11,270 nucleotides of DNA from Desulfarculus sp. GTDB taxonomy: Bacteria; Desulfobacterota; Desulfarculia; Desulfarculales; Desulfarculaceae. A program made the translations under genes and the position numbers. Location: assembly GCA_020216625.1 (NCBI GenBank), contig JAIUYB010000035.1:1-11270 (forward strand). Direction: 5' to 3'. A model generated the notes under the pieces. It had not been told where the DNA came from. It did no database searches and saw only the letters and a list, made by a program, of their open reading frames with translations. This document shows, piece after piece, positions 1-5,879 of this stretch. The stretch's first letter is position 1; each line of letters starts with the position of its first letter.

Positions 1-1
1 G

Positions 2-175
2 GCCGCCGCCCTGGCCAGCGCCGCCGATGGCGTCATCGTGGGCAGCGCCCTGATGCGCCCCATCCTGGAGGCCGCTTCGCCGGCTCGCGGGGTGGAGGCC
101 AGCCTGTCCCTGGCCGGGGCCATCAGCGCCGCCCTGGGCCGTGAACCACGGGCGGCGGCTCACGATTTGGTGTAA
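2..175 (+). CDS. trpA: Tryptophan synthase alpha chain, C-terminal fragment
   Basis: The window opens inside this gene; 57 codons and a TAA stop remain. The visible protein contains ADGVIVGSALMRPIL, which matches the late TrpA segment (A-DG-V-VGSA) forming the phosphate-binding end of the TIM barrel. It is followed by a short helix and a tail ending AAHDLV. TrpA cleaves indole-3-glycerol phosphate and passes indole to TrpB in the last steps of tryptophan synthesis. The upstream part and any trp operon neighbours lie outside the window. No clear intrinsic terminator follows the stop; a small hairpin lies at 192-212. The assignment rests on about 20 diagnostic residues, so other phosphate-binding barrel enzymes are possible but less likely. 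Confidence 0.8.
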   Translation, partial: AAALASAADGVIVGSALMRPILEAASPARGVEASLSLAGAISAALGREPRAAAHDLV

Positions 176-191
176 GCAGCTCCGCGAAAGC

Positions 192-212
192 CACCGAAAG
201 GTATTATCGGTG
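192..212 (+). other. Small hairpin after trpA
   Basis: CACCGA (192-197) and TCGGTG (207-212) form a perfect 6-bp stem with a 9-nt loop, starting 16 nt after the trpA stop. There is no T-run behind it, so it is at best a weak or Rho-assisted 3'-end element of the trp transcript. The area to about 345 is visibly lower in GC than the coding DNA around it. I compared it with the GEMM (c-di-GMP) riboswitch and could not complete that fold. Confidence 0.3.
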
Positions 213-249
213 TAACAGGAACCCACGAAAATGTAAGAATAGTGCTTCA

Positions 250-274
250 ATCGGATGTGAAATATTGAACCGAT
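250..274 (+). promoter_or_regulatory. Weak inverted repeat upstream of the sigma-54 promoter
   Basis: ATCGG (250-254) and CCGAT (270-274) are inverted around a 15-bp AT-rich spacer. The centre lies about 90 bp before the predicted transcription start, within the distance at which sigma-54 activators bind upstream. The arms are only 5 bp, so this could be chance. Confidence 0.2.
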
Positions 275-325
275 GTCGGGGTCAATTCACTGAAATGGTG
301 ATAATAATCGCGCTAACCAGTCAAA

Positions 326-342
326 CTGGCGCGGCTTTTGCC
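326..342 (+). promoter_or_regulatory. Putative sigma-54 (RpoN) promoter of the EAL gene
   Basis: The sequence CTGGCGCGGCTTTTGCC agrees with the -24/-12 consensus YTGGCACG-N4-TTGCW except for one A-to-G change and the last base. The invariant GG (328-329) and GC (340-341) are separated by exactly 10 bp, as sigma-54 requires. Transcription would begin near 353, giving a leader of about 120 nt before the ATG at 474. The -24 half overlaps the 3' arm of a small dyad (CCAGT 317-321 with ACTGG 325-329), which could let a bound factor interfere. Such a promoter would need an AAA+ activator; no activator gene is visible in the window. Confidence 0.6.
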
Positions 343-359
343 AATGATGCCATCTAGCC

Positions 360-412
360 GCGTCTCCGGCCTGGGGCCGGGACGCCGCGGCCCTGGCGCG
401 AGCGCGCGCCAG
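360..412 (+). other. Two tandem hairpins in the predicted leader of the EAL gene
   Basis: The first hairpin pairs GCGTC (360-364) with GACGC (381-385) and CCGGCC (366-371) with GGCCGG (375-380). It has one bulged T and a 3-nt loop, so 11 GC-rich pairs. The second pairs CTGGCGCG (393-400) with CGCGCCAG (405-412), a perfect 8-bp stem with a 4-nt loop. Both lie just downstream of the predicted sigma-54 start (about 353) and upstream of the weak ribosome site at 461-467. They have no T-tract. They may stabilise the 5' end, protect the mRNA or bind a regulator; no known riboswitch class was recognised. Confidence 0.45.
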
Positions 413-473
413 CCTTGCCCGCCGCGGCCAATCGGGGAGGCGCCACCGGTCTGAAAAATCGAGAAAGCCGGCC

Positions 474-1742
474 ATGCATCCCGCGCCAAGCCCCGCGATC
501 GACCTGGCCGAGATAATTCAACGCGAGAGCGTGGTCACCCACTTCCAACCCTTGATCACCATGCGCTCGCAAAGCATCCTGGGGGTGGAGGCCCTGGCCC
601 GGGGCTTGGACCCGGACAGCGGCCAACTCATCCCGCCCGGGCAGCTCTTCGACCTCGCCACCAGCGACCACCTGCTCATCGACCTGGACCGCCTCTGCCG
701 CAAAAAGGCCCTCCAGGAATTTCGGACCCTGCGCGACCAGAGCCCCGGACTGGTCCTGAGCCTCAACTTCGAGGCCGGGCTCCTGGATCGGGGGGTGGTG
801 GGCTCCGGGGTGCTCCTGCGCCAGGTGCGCGAGGCCGGCCTGGACCCGGCCGAGGTCATCATCGAGATCGTGGAATCGCGGGTCGCCGACACCAGCGCCC
901 TGGAGTCATTCGTGCAACGGCACCGGTCCCACGGCTTCCTGGTGGGCCTGGACGACCTGGGCGCGGGGCATTCCAACCTGGAGCGAGTGGCGCTCATCCA
1001 GCCCGACGTGCTCAAGATCGACCGCTCCCTGATCAGCGGCCTTGATCGCCACTATCACAAACAAGAGGTGACTCGAAGCCTTCTGAACCTGGCGGGCAAG
1101 ATCGGGGCCTTGGTGGTGGCCGAGGGGGTGGAGCACGAGGAGGAGGCCCTGTTGGCCCTGGAGCTGGGGGTGGACATCCTGCAGGGTTTTTACCTGGCCT
1201 ATCCCCGCGCCGCCCGCGAACCCCTGGACCTCTGCCATCACCGCATCCGTCAGCTGGCGGCCAGCTATCGCGGCTATACCGTGCGCAAGATCGCCGCCAA
1301 GAAGGCCCAGCACCAAGTCTATGGCGAGGTGGTGCAGGTCTTGGTCCAGAACCTCAGCGGCTGCGCGCGCCAGGAGCTGGACCAGCGCCTGGTGGAGCTG
1401 ATGACGGTGCATCCGGCCCTGGAGTGCCTTTACGTGCTGGACGAAAACGGCACCCAAGTCAGCGAGACGGTCTGCGAGGCCAAAAAGTTGAACCGCAATC
1501 GGCGGGGCATCTTCTGGCCCGCGGCCCGGGGCCAGGACCAGTCGCTGAAGAACTACTATCTGTTGCTCAAGGCCGGCCTGGAAAAATACACCAGCGAGGC
1601 CTACATCTCCCTGGCCACCGGCAACCTGTGCATCACCATCTCCACCTGGTTCCCAGGCGCCACCGGCAGCCGCTTCGTGCTCTGCGCCGATTTCGACGCC
1701 GACCCAGGCTTGGAAGCAGCCTTCGAGCCGGAAACGGCTTAG
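474..1742 (+). CDS. EAL-domain c-di-GMP phosphodiesterase/receptor with C-terminal PDC-like domain
   Basis: This is a soluble 422-residue protein with no signal peptide or membrane segment. Residues about 10-250 are an EAL domain, the family that hydrolyses cyclic di-GMP to pGpG. The catalytic and metal-binding positions all appear present: E39 of the EAL signature, N98, E131, D160-D161, K181, E217 and Q237. Loop 6, normally DDFGTGYSSL, reads DDLGAGHSNL, so activity may be altered. Residues about 262-415 form a second domain with a Cache/PDC-like pattern (LYVLDENG; later a YISLATG strand). The layout resembles Bacillus YkuI, an EAL protein with a C-terminal PAS-like YkuI_C domain; this is a comparison from memory. 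The start is preceded by a modest ribosome site, GAGAAAG at 461-467. A sigma-54-like promoter lies about 130 bp upstream. The gene ends against a convergent dodecin gene. EAL identity is very secure; enzymatic activity and C-terminal ligand are unknown. Confidence 0.93.
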   Translation: MHPAPSPAIDLAEIIQRESVVTHFQPLITMRSQSILGVEALARGLDPDSGQLIPPGQLFDLATSDHLLIDLDRLCRKKALQEFRTLRDQSPGLVLSLNFEAGLLDRGVVGSGVLLRQVREAGLDPAEVIIEIVESRVADTSALESFVQRHRSHGFLVGLDDLGAGHSNLERVALIQPDVLKIDRSLISGLDRHYHKQEVTRSLLNLAGKIGALVVAEGVEHEEEALLALELGVDILQGFYLAYPRAAREPLDLCHHRIRQLAASYRGYTVRKIAAKKAQHQVYGEVVQVLVQNLSGCARQELDQRLVELMTVHPALECLYVLDENGTQVSETVCEAKKLNRNRRGIFWPAARGQDQSLKNYYLLLKAGLEKYTSEAYISLATGNLCITISTWFPGATGSRFVLCADFDADPGLEAAFEPETA

Positions 1743-1772
1743 GCCCCGCCGATCCCGGAGCGCCGCGCCACG

Positions 1773-1834
1773 GGAAAGGCCCTTGGCATGCGTTTTTGCA
1801 TCTTGATGCAAAAAGCCATGCCAAGGGCCTTTCC
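1773..1834. terminator. 62-nt near-perfect inverted repeat, probable bidirectional terminator
   Basis: Arms of 30 nt face each other: GGAAAGGCCCTTGGCATG (1773-1790) pairs with 1817-1834, and TTTTTGCATC (1793-1802) pairs with GATGCAAAAA (1805-1814). Only the CG/GC step at 1791-1792 against 1815-1816 fails to pair, giving 28 of 30 pairs around a TT centre. It sits 31 nt after the EAL stop and 22 nt from the dodecin stop, so transcripts from both strands would fold it. There is no T-run outside the stem on either side, so it is not a textbook intrinsic terminator; the T and A tracts lie inside the stem. Confidence 0.7.
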
Positions 1835-1855
1835 GCCCCAAACCTCCCGCGCCGG

Positions 1856-2068
1856 CTAGTCCTCCAGGACGAAGATGACCTCCAGCCGCACGCGATACTC
1901 CATGACCTTGTCCTCCTCCACCGCCACCCGCTGCTCCAGGATCCGTAGGCCGGTGACCCCGCGCAGGGTCTTGGTGGCCCGCTCGAAGGCCACCTTGACC
2001 GCGTCCTCGAAGCTGATGGGCGAGGCGGCGATGATGTCGGTCACCCTGGCTACCCGCTTTTCCGGCAT
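1856..2068 (-). CDS. Dodecin family protein, tryptophan-less subfamily
   Basis: The product is 70 residues, the usual dodecin length. It shows the family pattern in order: ARVTDIIAASP, SFEDAVKVAFERATKTLR and YRVRLEVIFVLED. Dodecins are small beta-alpha-beta-beta proteins that assemble into hollow dodecamers, classically storing flavins stacked against a conserved Trp in the segment after TLR. Here that segment reads GVTGLRILEQ, so the flavin-stacking Trp is absent; the protein has no Trp at all. It resembles the proteobacterial group with an SFDDA...TLRNVRGAWV pattern, so flavin binding should not be assumed. The ATG at 2068 was chosen over an upstream in-frame ATG at 2185. It starts exactly where homology begins and has a strong GGGAGG ribosome site 6 nt before it, whereas the extra N-terminus looks non-conserved. 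It is convergent with the EAL gene. Confidence 0.88.
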   Translation of the reverse strand: MPEKRVARVTDIIAASPISFEDAVKVAFERATKTLRGVTGLRILEQRVAVEEDKVMEYRVRLEVIFVLED

Positions 2069-2205
2069 GACGCACCTCCCTGGCCAAACATGGCCGGCTG
2101 GGGCCCGATGGGGCCCGCAATGACTGCCAGACTCCCAGGATGGGATGCCCTCCCGGCGAACGCCCGAGGTGGGTAGAGCTCGCAATGCACTGCTGATTAG
2201 TTATG

Positions 2206-2235
2206 ATTCTAGGCCACCACCGGCTCCCGGCGCAA
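2206..2235 (-). promoter_or_regulatory. Possible dodecin promoter
   Basis: Read on the minus strand, TAGAAT (2206-2211) matches five of six bases of a -10 box, and TTGCGC (2230-2235) is a poor -35 (TTG only) at 18-bp spacing. The start would be near 2199, with a leader of about 130 nt. Support is mainly the -10 element and its place in a local AT-rich island. Confidence 0.3.
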
Positions 2236-2319
2236 GCCCGGGTTGGCGGGGTGGGCCTGGAGCCGCCCGGACGGCAAGACCGTGGACCCGCAACCCTGCC
2301 CGGCGCGGCTGTTGGACTG

Positions 2320-2328
2320 TGCTATACT
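2320..2328 (+). promoter_or_regulatory. Extended -10 promoter of the MASE3-PAS gene
   Basis: TGCTATACT combines an extended -10 TG with TATACT, five of six bases of the sigma-70 -10 box. It is followed by an A-rich stretch (2330-2336) where transcription would start near 2335. No good -35 box lies 17 bp upstream, as is common for extended -10 promoters. The leader to the ATG at 2414 would be about 80 nt. Confidence 0.5.
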
Positions 2329-2413
2329 TAAAAAAATCATAGAAAGCACGTTGCCCGGACCGCTCGCCTCTTTGGTCCCGGCAAGCTCCATTCGCCCAGG
2401 GCAACGGGAAATC

Positions 2414-3784
2414 ATGCTCCAATCCACCACCAACGCGCTCGGCCGCGCGCTGACGCCGAACCAGGTCGCCTTCTGGTGCCTGGCCATGGCGGCGCTCTTC
2501 CTGGCCGACCTGCACTCCTTCCTGCTCTTTCATGGCCTGGCCGAGGGCTTCAGCATGGTCGTGGCCGGGGCGGTTTTTCTGCTGGCCTGGAACACTCGCC
2601 GCTTCTTGGAAAACAGCTACCTGCTTTTCCTGGGGGTCTCCTTCGCCTTCACCGCCGGCCTGGACCTGCTGCACACCCTGTCCTACAAGGGCATGGGGGT
2701 GTTTCCCAATCACGGAGCGGACCTCCCCACCCAGATCTGGATCGCCAGCCGTTACCTGCACTCCATCAGCTTCCTGGTCGCGCCCAGCTTCCTGGCGCGC
2801 AAGCTTCCGGCCCGGCGGGTGATCGCCGCCTATGGCCTGGCCTCCGCCCTGGCCCTGTGGTCGATTTTCGCCGGCTGGTTCCCGGAATGCTACCGCGAGG
2901 GCCAGGGACTGACCGATTTCAAGGTGGGCAGCGAATTCGTGATCATGGCCTTGTTCGGGGCCGCGATTCTGCGCCTGCGCCAACGGCGAGCATTCTTCTC
3001 GCCCATGGTCCTGGGTTTTCTCACCGCCTCCCTGGTCCTGAACATCGCCTCGGGCCTGGCCTTCACCTTCTATGTGGGGGTCTACGACCTCAGTAACCAG
3101 GTGGGGCACATCCTCAAGGTCATGGCTTACTTCTGCGTCTACAAGGCCCTGGTGGAGACCGGCCTGCGCCAGCCCTTCGAGCTGTTGTTTCGCGAGGTCA
3201 AACAAAGCGAGCGCACCTGGCGGGCCCTGCTCAACGCGCCCCACGAGTCGGCCCTGCTCCTGGATGACGAGCTGCGCATCCTGGCCATCAACCGGGTGGC
3301 GGCCCAGCGCCTGGGCGGGGAAGTGGCGGATCTGACCGGGAAGCACTTCCTTGATTTGCTCGAAGGGGAGGTGCGGGAAAGCCGCGGCCAGCGTCTGCGC
3401 CAGGTCCTGGAGACCGGCCAGCCGCAGCATTTCCAGGACCAGCGCCGGGGCCGAGACTACGACCTTTCCTTCTATCCCCTGATGGATCCCCAGGGCCAGG
3501 CCGTCGGCGTGGCCATCTATGCCCAGGACATCACCGAACGCCTGGCGGTGGAGCGCGAGCGCGAGGCCCTGGTGGTCAACCTCACCCAGGCCCTGGCCGA
3601 GGTCAAGACCCTGAGCGGCTTGCTGCCCATCTGCGCCAGTTGCAAGCGCATCCGCGACGACCAGGGATATTGGAACCAGATCGAGCACTACATCAGCCTG
3701 CACAGCCAGGCCCAGTTCAGCCACGGCATCTGCCCCGAGTGCGCCCGCAAGCTCTATCCCGAGCTGATGGACCAGCAATCCTGA
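2414..3784 (+). CDS. MASE3-PAS membrane sensor with C-terminal double-CxxC module
   Basis: The 456-residue product begins with a multi-spanning membrane region (about 17-248) that fits the MASE3 sensor family: hydrophobic helices around 17-40, 45-60, 67-88, 112-128, 137-155, 173-187 and 198-222, with motifs such as DLLHTLSYKGMGVFP. A PAS domain follows (about 264-375, ending AQDITERL). A short linker helix (376-398) leads to a compact module (399-451) that starts LSGLLPICASCKRIRDD and continues through GYWNQIEHYI to HGICPECARKLYP. The pairs C407/C410 and C440/C443 suggest a zinc or other metal site. I know this module as a recurring C-terminal tail of PAS and response-regulator proteins in Deltaproteobacteria, without an assigned function. 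No histidine kinase, GGDEF, EAL or methyl-accepting region is present. The ATG at 2414 is preferred over 2243 because the membrane domain begins just after it and an extended -10 promoter lies between the two. Confidence 0.85.
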   Translation: MLQSTTNALGRALTPNQVAFWCLAMAALFLADLHSFLLFHGLAEGFSMVVAGAVFLLAWNTRRFLENSYLLFLGVSFAFTAGLDLLHTLSYKGMGVFPNHGADLPTQIWIASRYLHSISFLVAPSFLARKLPARRVIAAYGLASALALWSIFAGWFPECYREGQGLTDFKVGSEFVIMALFGAAILRLRQRRAFFSPMVLGFLTASLVLNIASGLAFTFYVGVYDLSNQVGHILKVMAYFCVYKALVETGLRQPFELLFREVKQSERTWRALLNAPHESALLLDDELRILAINRVAAQRLGGEVADLTGKHFLDLLEGEVRESRGQRLRQVLETGQPQHFQDQRRGRDYDLSFYPLMDPQGQAVGVAIYAQDITERLAVEREREALVVNLTQALAEVKTLSGLLPICASCKRIRDDQGYWNQIEHYISLHSQAQFSHGICPECARKLYPELMDQQS

Positions 3785-3804
3785 GCGCGCCCCGCCGGCC
3801 GGCG

Positions 3805-3813
3805 TGCTATCAT
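3805..3813 (+). promoter_or_regulatory. Possible extended -10 promoter of cysE
   Basis: TGCTATCAT carries the extended -10 TG and a TATCAT hexamer (four of six bases). It starts 21 bp after the preceding stop and about 65 bp before the chosen cysE start. An ATG at 3812 overlaps it, which argues against that ATG as the translation start. No -35 box is seen. It shares the string GTGCTAT with the promoter upstream of 2414. Confidence 0.4.
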
Positions 3814-3877
3814 GAAAAAACCTATCTTCCCGCCAGGGTTGACCGGGCGGGAGCCACCCCGACCTTGGAGAGGCGGC

Positions 3878-4831
3878 ATGCCACCCGAGCACGACCCCCT
3901 GGGCTGCAAACCCGAGGCCCAGACCGTGGAGCGCCTGAGCCGGGAGATTCCCGACGTGGTCAACGCGCTGGTTTCCTCTTGCCAGCGCCAAGGCTGTTTT
4001 TCCCACGTCAGCCCGGTGCCGATTCCCTCGCGCCAGGCCGTGATCCGCATCCTGGAGCAGGGCCGGCGGATCCTCTTTCCCGGTTACTTCAGCCATGAGC
4101 GCATCGACCAGGTGAACCTGCCTTATCACCTGGGGCGCGAAGTCACGGAGCTTTTTCAAGAGCTGGCCCGCCAGATCACCTGGGCGGTGCGCCATGACTG
4201 CTACCGCTACGACCAGGAATGCAGCCTCTGCGAGGAGCAGGGGCACGAAAAGGCCCTGGCCTTCATCAAGGCTCTGCCCCGGCTGCGCGAACTGTTGGCC
4301 AGCGACGTGCGGGCGGCGCACGAGGGCGACCCGGCCAGCGGCAGCCTGGACGAGATCATCTTCAGCTATCCCGGCCTGATGGCGGTGGCGGTCTACCGCA
4401 TGGCCCATGAGCTTTACGAGCTCAAGGTGCCGCTATTGCCCCGCATCATGACCGAACACGCCCACGCCCTGACCGGCATCGACATCCATCCCGGCGCGGA
4501 AATCGGCGAGAGCTTCTTCATCGACCACGGCACCGGGGTGGTCATCGGCCAGACCGCGGTGCTGGGCCACCGGGTGCGGATCTACCAGGGCGTCACCCTG
4601 GGGGCGCTGTCCCTGCCCCGTGACGCCACCGAGACCCTGCGCAGCCAGAAGCGCCACCCCACCATCGAGGACGAGGTGACCATCTACGCCGGAGCCACCA
4701 TCCTGGGCGGCCGGACCGTGGTGGGGGCGCGCTCGGTGATCGGCGGCAACGTCTGGCTGACCGAGTCGGTGCCGCCGGACACCAAGGTTTTCATCAAGAC
4801 CCCTGAGCTGGTCTACGTGGGGCGCAAATAG
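3878..4831 (+). CDS. cysE: Serine O-acetyltransferase, EpsC type
   Basis: CysE transfers the acetyl group of acetyl-CoA to L-serine, giving O-acetylserine, the committed step of cysteine synthesis. The 317-residue protein has a long helical N-terminal part (to about 195) and a left-handed beta-helix of hexapeptide repeats (about 200-300). Catalytic D216-H217 lie in IDHGTG, and H260 lies in KRHPTI. The segment GALSLPRDATETLRSQ before H260 is longer than the short GGTGK loop of enterobacterial CysE and typical of the EpsC-like branch. A Cys cluster (C108, C115, C118) with H123 lies in the N-terminal half. The C-terminus, KTPELVYVGRK, lacks the usual GVPA motif and terminal Ile. The ATG at 3878 has a GGAGAGG ribosome site at 3867-3873; the in-frame ATG at 3812 overlaps a likely -10 box. 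cysK follows after 33 bp. Confidence 0.93.
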   Translation: MPPEHDPLGCKPEAQTVERLSREIPDVVNALVSSCQRQGCFSHVSPVPIPSRQAVIRILEQGRRILFPGYFSHERIDQVNLPYHLGREVTELFQELARQITWAVRHDCYRYDQECSLCEEQGHEKALAFIKALPRLRELLASDVRAAHEGDPASGSLDEIIFSYPGLMAVAVYRMAHELYELKVPLLPRIMTEHAHALTGIDIHPGAEIGESFFIDHGTGVVIGQTAVLGHRVRIYQGVTLGALSLPRDATETLRSQKRHPTIEDEVTIYAGATILGGRTVVGARSVIGGNVWLTESVPPDTKVFIKTPELVYVGRK

Positions 4832-4864
4832 CCGGCGCGAGCCGCGACCGCCAAGGAGGAGCGC

Positions 4865-5794
4865 GTGGTCAAGATCAACCCCGACATCATCCGCACCGTG
4901 GGCGGCACCCCCCTGGTGCTCCTGGGGGCCAGCTGCCAGCAGGAGCTGGTGGCCACCGTGGTGGCCAAGTGCGAATTTTTCAATCCCCTGGGCAGCGTCA
5001 AGGACCGCATCGGCGCGGCCATGATCGGCGCGGCCGAGGCCGATCACCTGATCGGTCCGGAGAGCCTGATCGTGGAACCCACCAGCGGCAACACCGGCAT
5101 CGCCCTGGCCTTTGTCTGCGCGGTCAAGGGCTACCGCCTGCTGTTGACCATGCCCGAGACCATGAGCCTGGAGCGGCGCAAGCTCCTCAAGCACCTGGGG
5201 GCCGAGCTGGTGCTGACTCCAGGGGAGAAGGGCATGGCCGGAGCGGTGGCCCGGGCCCAGGAGATCGTGGCCGAGAACAAGAACGCCTACATGCCCAATC
5301 AGTTCGCCAACCCGGCCAACCCCGAGGTGCACCGTCGCACCACCGCCGAGGAGATCTGGCGTGACACCGCCGGGGCGGTGGACATCCTGGTGGCTGGGGT
5401 GGGCACCGGCGGCACCATCACCGGGGTGGCCGAGGTGCTGAAAAAGCGCAAGCCAGGCTTCCAGGCGGTGGCGGTGGAGCCGGCCGCCAGCCCGGTGCTC
5501 TCCGGCGGCCAGCCCGGTCCGCACCAAATCCAGGGCATCGGGGCCGGTTTCGTGCCGGCGGTGCTCAACCGCGCGATCATCGACGAGGTCTTTCCCGTCA
5601 CCAACGACCAGGCCCTGGAGACCGCCCGAGCCCTGGCCCGCCGCGAGGGCGTGCTCTGCGGCATCAGCTCCGGGGCGGCGGCCTACGCCGCCTATCAGGT
5701 GGCCCGGCGGCCGGAGAACGTGGGCAAGACGGTGGTGGTGATCCTGCCCAGCACCGGAGAGCGCTATCTGAGCACCAGTCTGTTCCTGGAATAA
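4865..5794 (+). CDS. cysK: Cysteine synthase A (O-acetylserine sulfhydrylase)
   Basis: This PLP enzyme makes cysteine from O-acetylserine and sulfide. The 309-residue length is typical. Diagnostic motifs are in place: GGTPLV at 13-18, the PLP lysine K46 in NPLGSVKDR, the substrate loop TSGNTG at 73-78, the phosphate-binding GTGGTITG at 180-187, and SSGAA near 268-272 for the cofactor ring. Translation starts at GTG 4865 behind a strong AAGGAGG (4853-4859). The gene follows cysE by 33 bp, so the two consecutive cysteine-pathway steps are surely co-transcribed. CysE and CysK often form a complex through the CysE C-terminal Ile, but this CysE ends in Lys. A bidirectional hairpin terminator lies just downstream. 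Confidence 0.95.
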   Translation: MVKINPDIIRTVGGTPLVLLGASCQQELVATVVAKCEFFNPLGSVKDRIGAAMIGAAEADHLIGPESLIVEPTSGNTGIALAFVCAVKGYRLLLTMPETMSLERRKLLKHLGAELVLTPGEKGMAGAVARAQEIVAENKNAYMPNQFANPANPEVHRRTTAEEIWRDTAGAVDILVAGVGTGGTITGVAEVLKKRKPGFQAVAVEPAASPVLSGGQPGPHQIQGIGAGFVPAVLNRAIIDEVFPVTNDQALETARALARREGVLCGISSGAAAYAAYQVARRPENVGKTVVVILPSTGERYLSTSLFLE

Positions 5795-5811
5795 CCGGGA
5801 CCAGCCGGAAG

Positions 5812-5857
5812 AAAAAAACAAGACCGGGGCGGGGAGCGATCCCCGTCCCGGTTCGTT
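5812..5857. terminator. Bidirectional intrinsic terminator between cysK and slyD-like gene
   Basis: A 13-bp stem (5823-5835 with 5840-5852) has one G-T wobble at 5829/5846 and a 4-nt GCGA loop. On the plus strand it is followed by TTCGTTCT, a short broken T-tract. On the minus strand it is followed by CTTG and seven T (complement of 5812-5818), a strong U-tract. It can therefore end both the cysE-cysK transcript and the convergent slyD-like transcript, and should be stronger for the latter. Confidence 0.85.
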
Positions 5858-5879
5858 CTGTGGGGCCAGCGGCGGCGGC

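Larger units (their letters stand above)
2069..2413. other. Divergent intergenic region between dodecin and MASE3-PAS genes
   Basis: This 345-bp gap holds no gene that I can support. Next to the dodecin start are its GGGAGG ribosome site and a hairpin in its leader (GGGCCC at 2101-2106 and 2111-2116). An AT-richer island at about 2182-2212 stands out from the GC-rich surroundings and may carry the dodecin promoter. On the plus strand an extended -10 element lies at 2320-2328, followed by an A-rich start region. An in-frame ATG at 2243 would extend the MASE3 gene by 57 codons, but that stretch looks like non-coding sequence. Confidence 0.6.

Noticed and set aside
176..260. Possible GEMM c-di-GMP riboswitch (CGCGAAAGCC-like string followed by a hairpin)
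   Set aside because: The first helix and its tetraloop partner, and the closing pairing of the second helix, could not be found. It also lies upstream of the predicted sigma-54 start, so it would not be in that transcript.
906..2120. 404-codon minus-strand frame under the EAL and dodecin genes
   Set aside because: It overlaps two recognised genes, has low-complexity Gly/Ala/Gln composition and shows no family motif.
2069..2185. N-terminal extension of dodecin to an ATG at 2185
   Set aside because: The extension is not dodecin-like, and the ATG at 2068 has a strong ribosome site and family-typical length.
3812..3877. Upstream ATG start for cysE adding 22 residues
   Set aside because: This ATG overlaps a likely -10 box and has no ribosome site, whereas 3878 has GGAGAGG at correct spacing.
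2201..4408. 735-codon open frame on the minus strand across the MASE3-PAS and cysE genes
   Set aside because: It is antisense to two clearly conserved genes, rich in Gln, Gly, His and Ala without domain motifs, and is what high third-position GC produces by chance.
4433..5821. 462-codon minus-strand frame opposite cysE and cysK
   Set aside because: Both plus-strand genes have intact catalytic motifs; the antisense product is His/Gly/Gln-rich shadow sequence.
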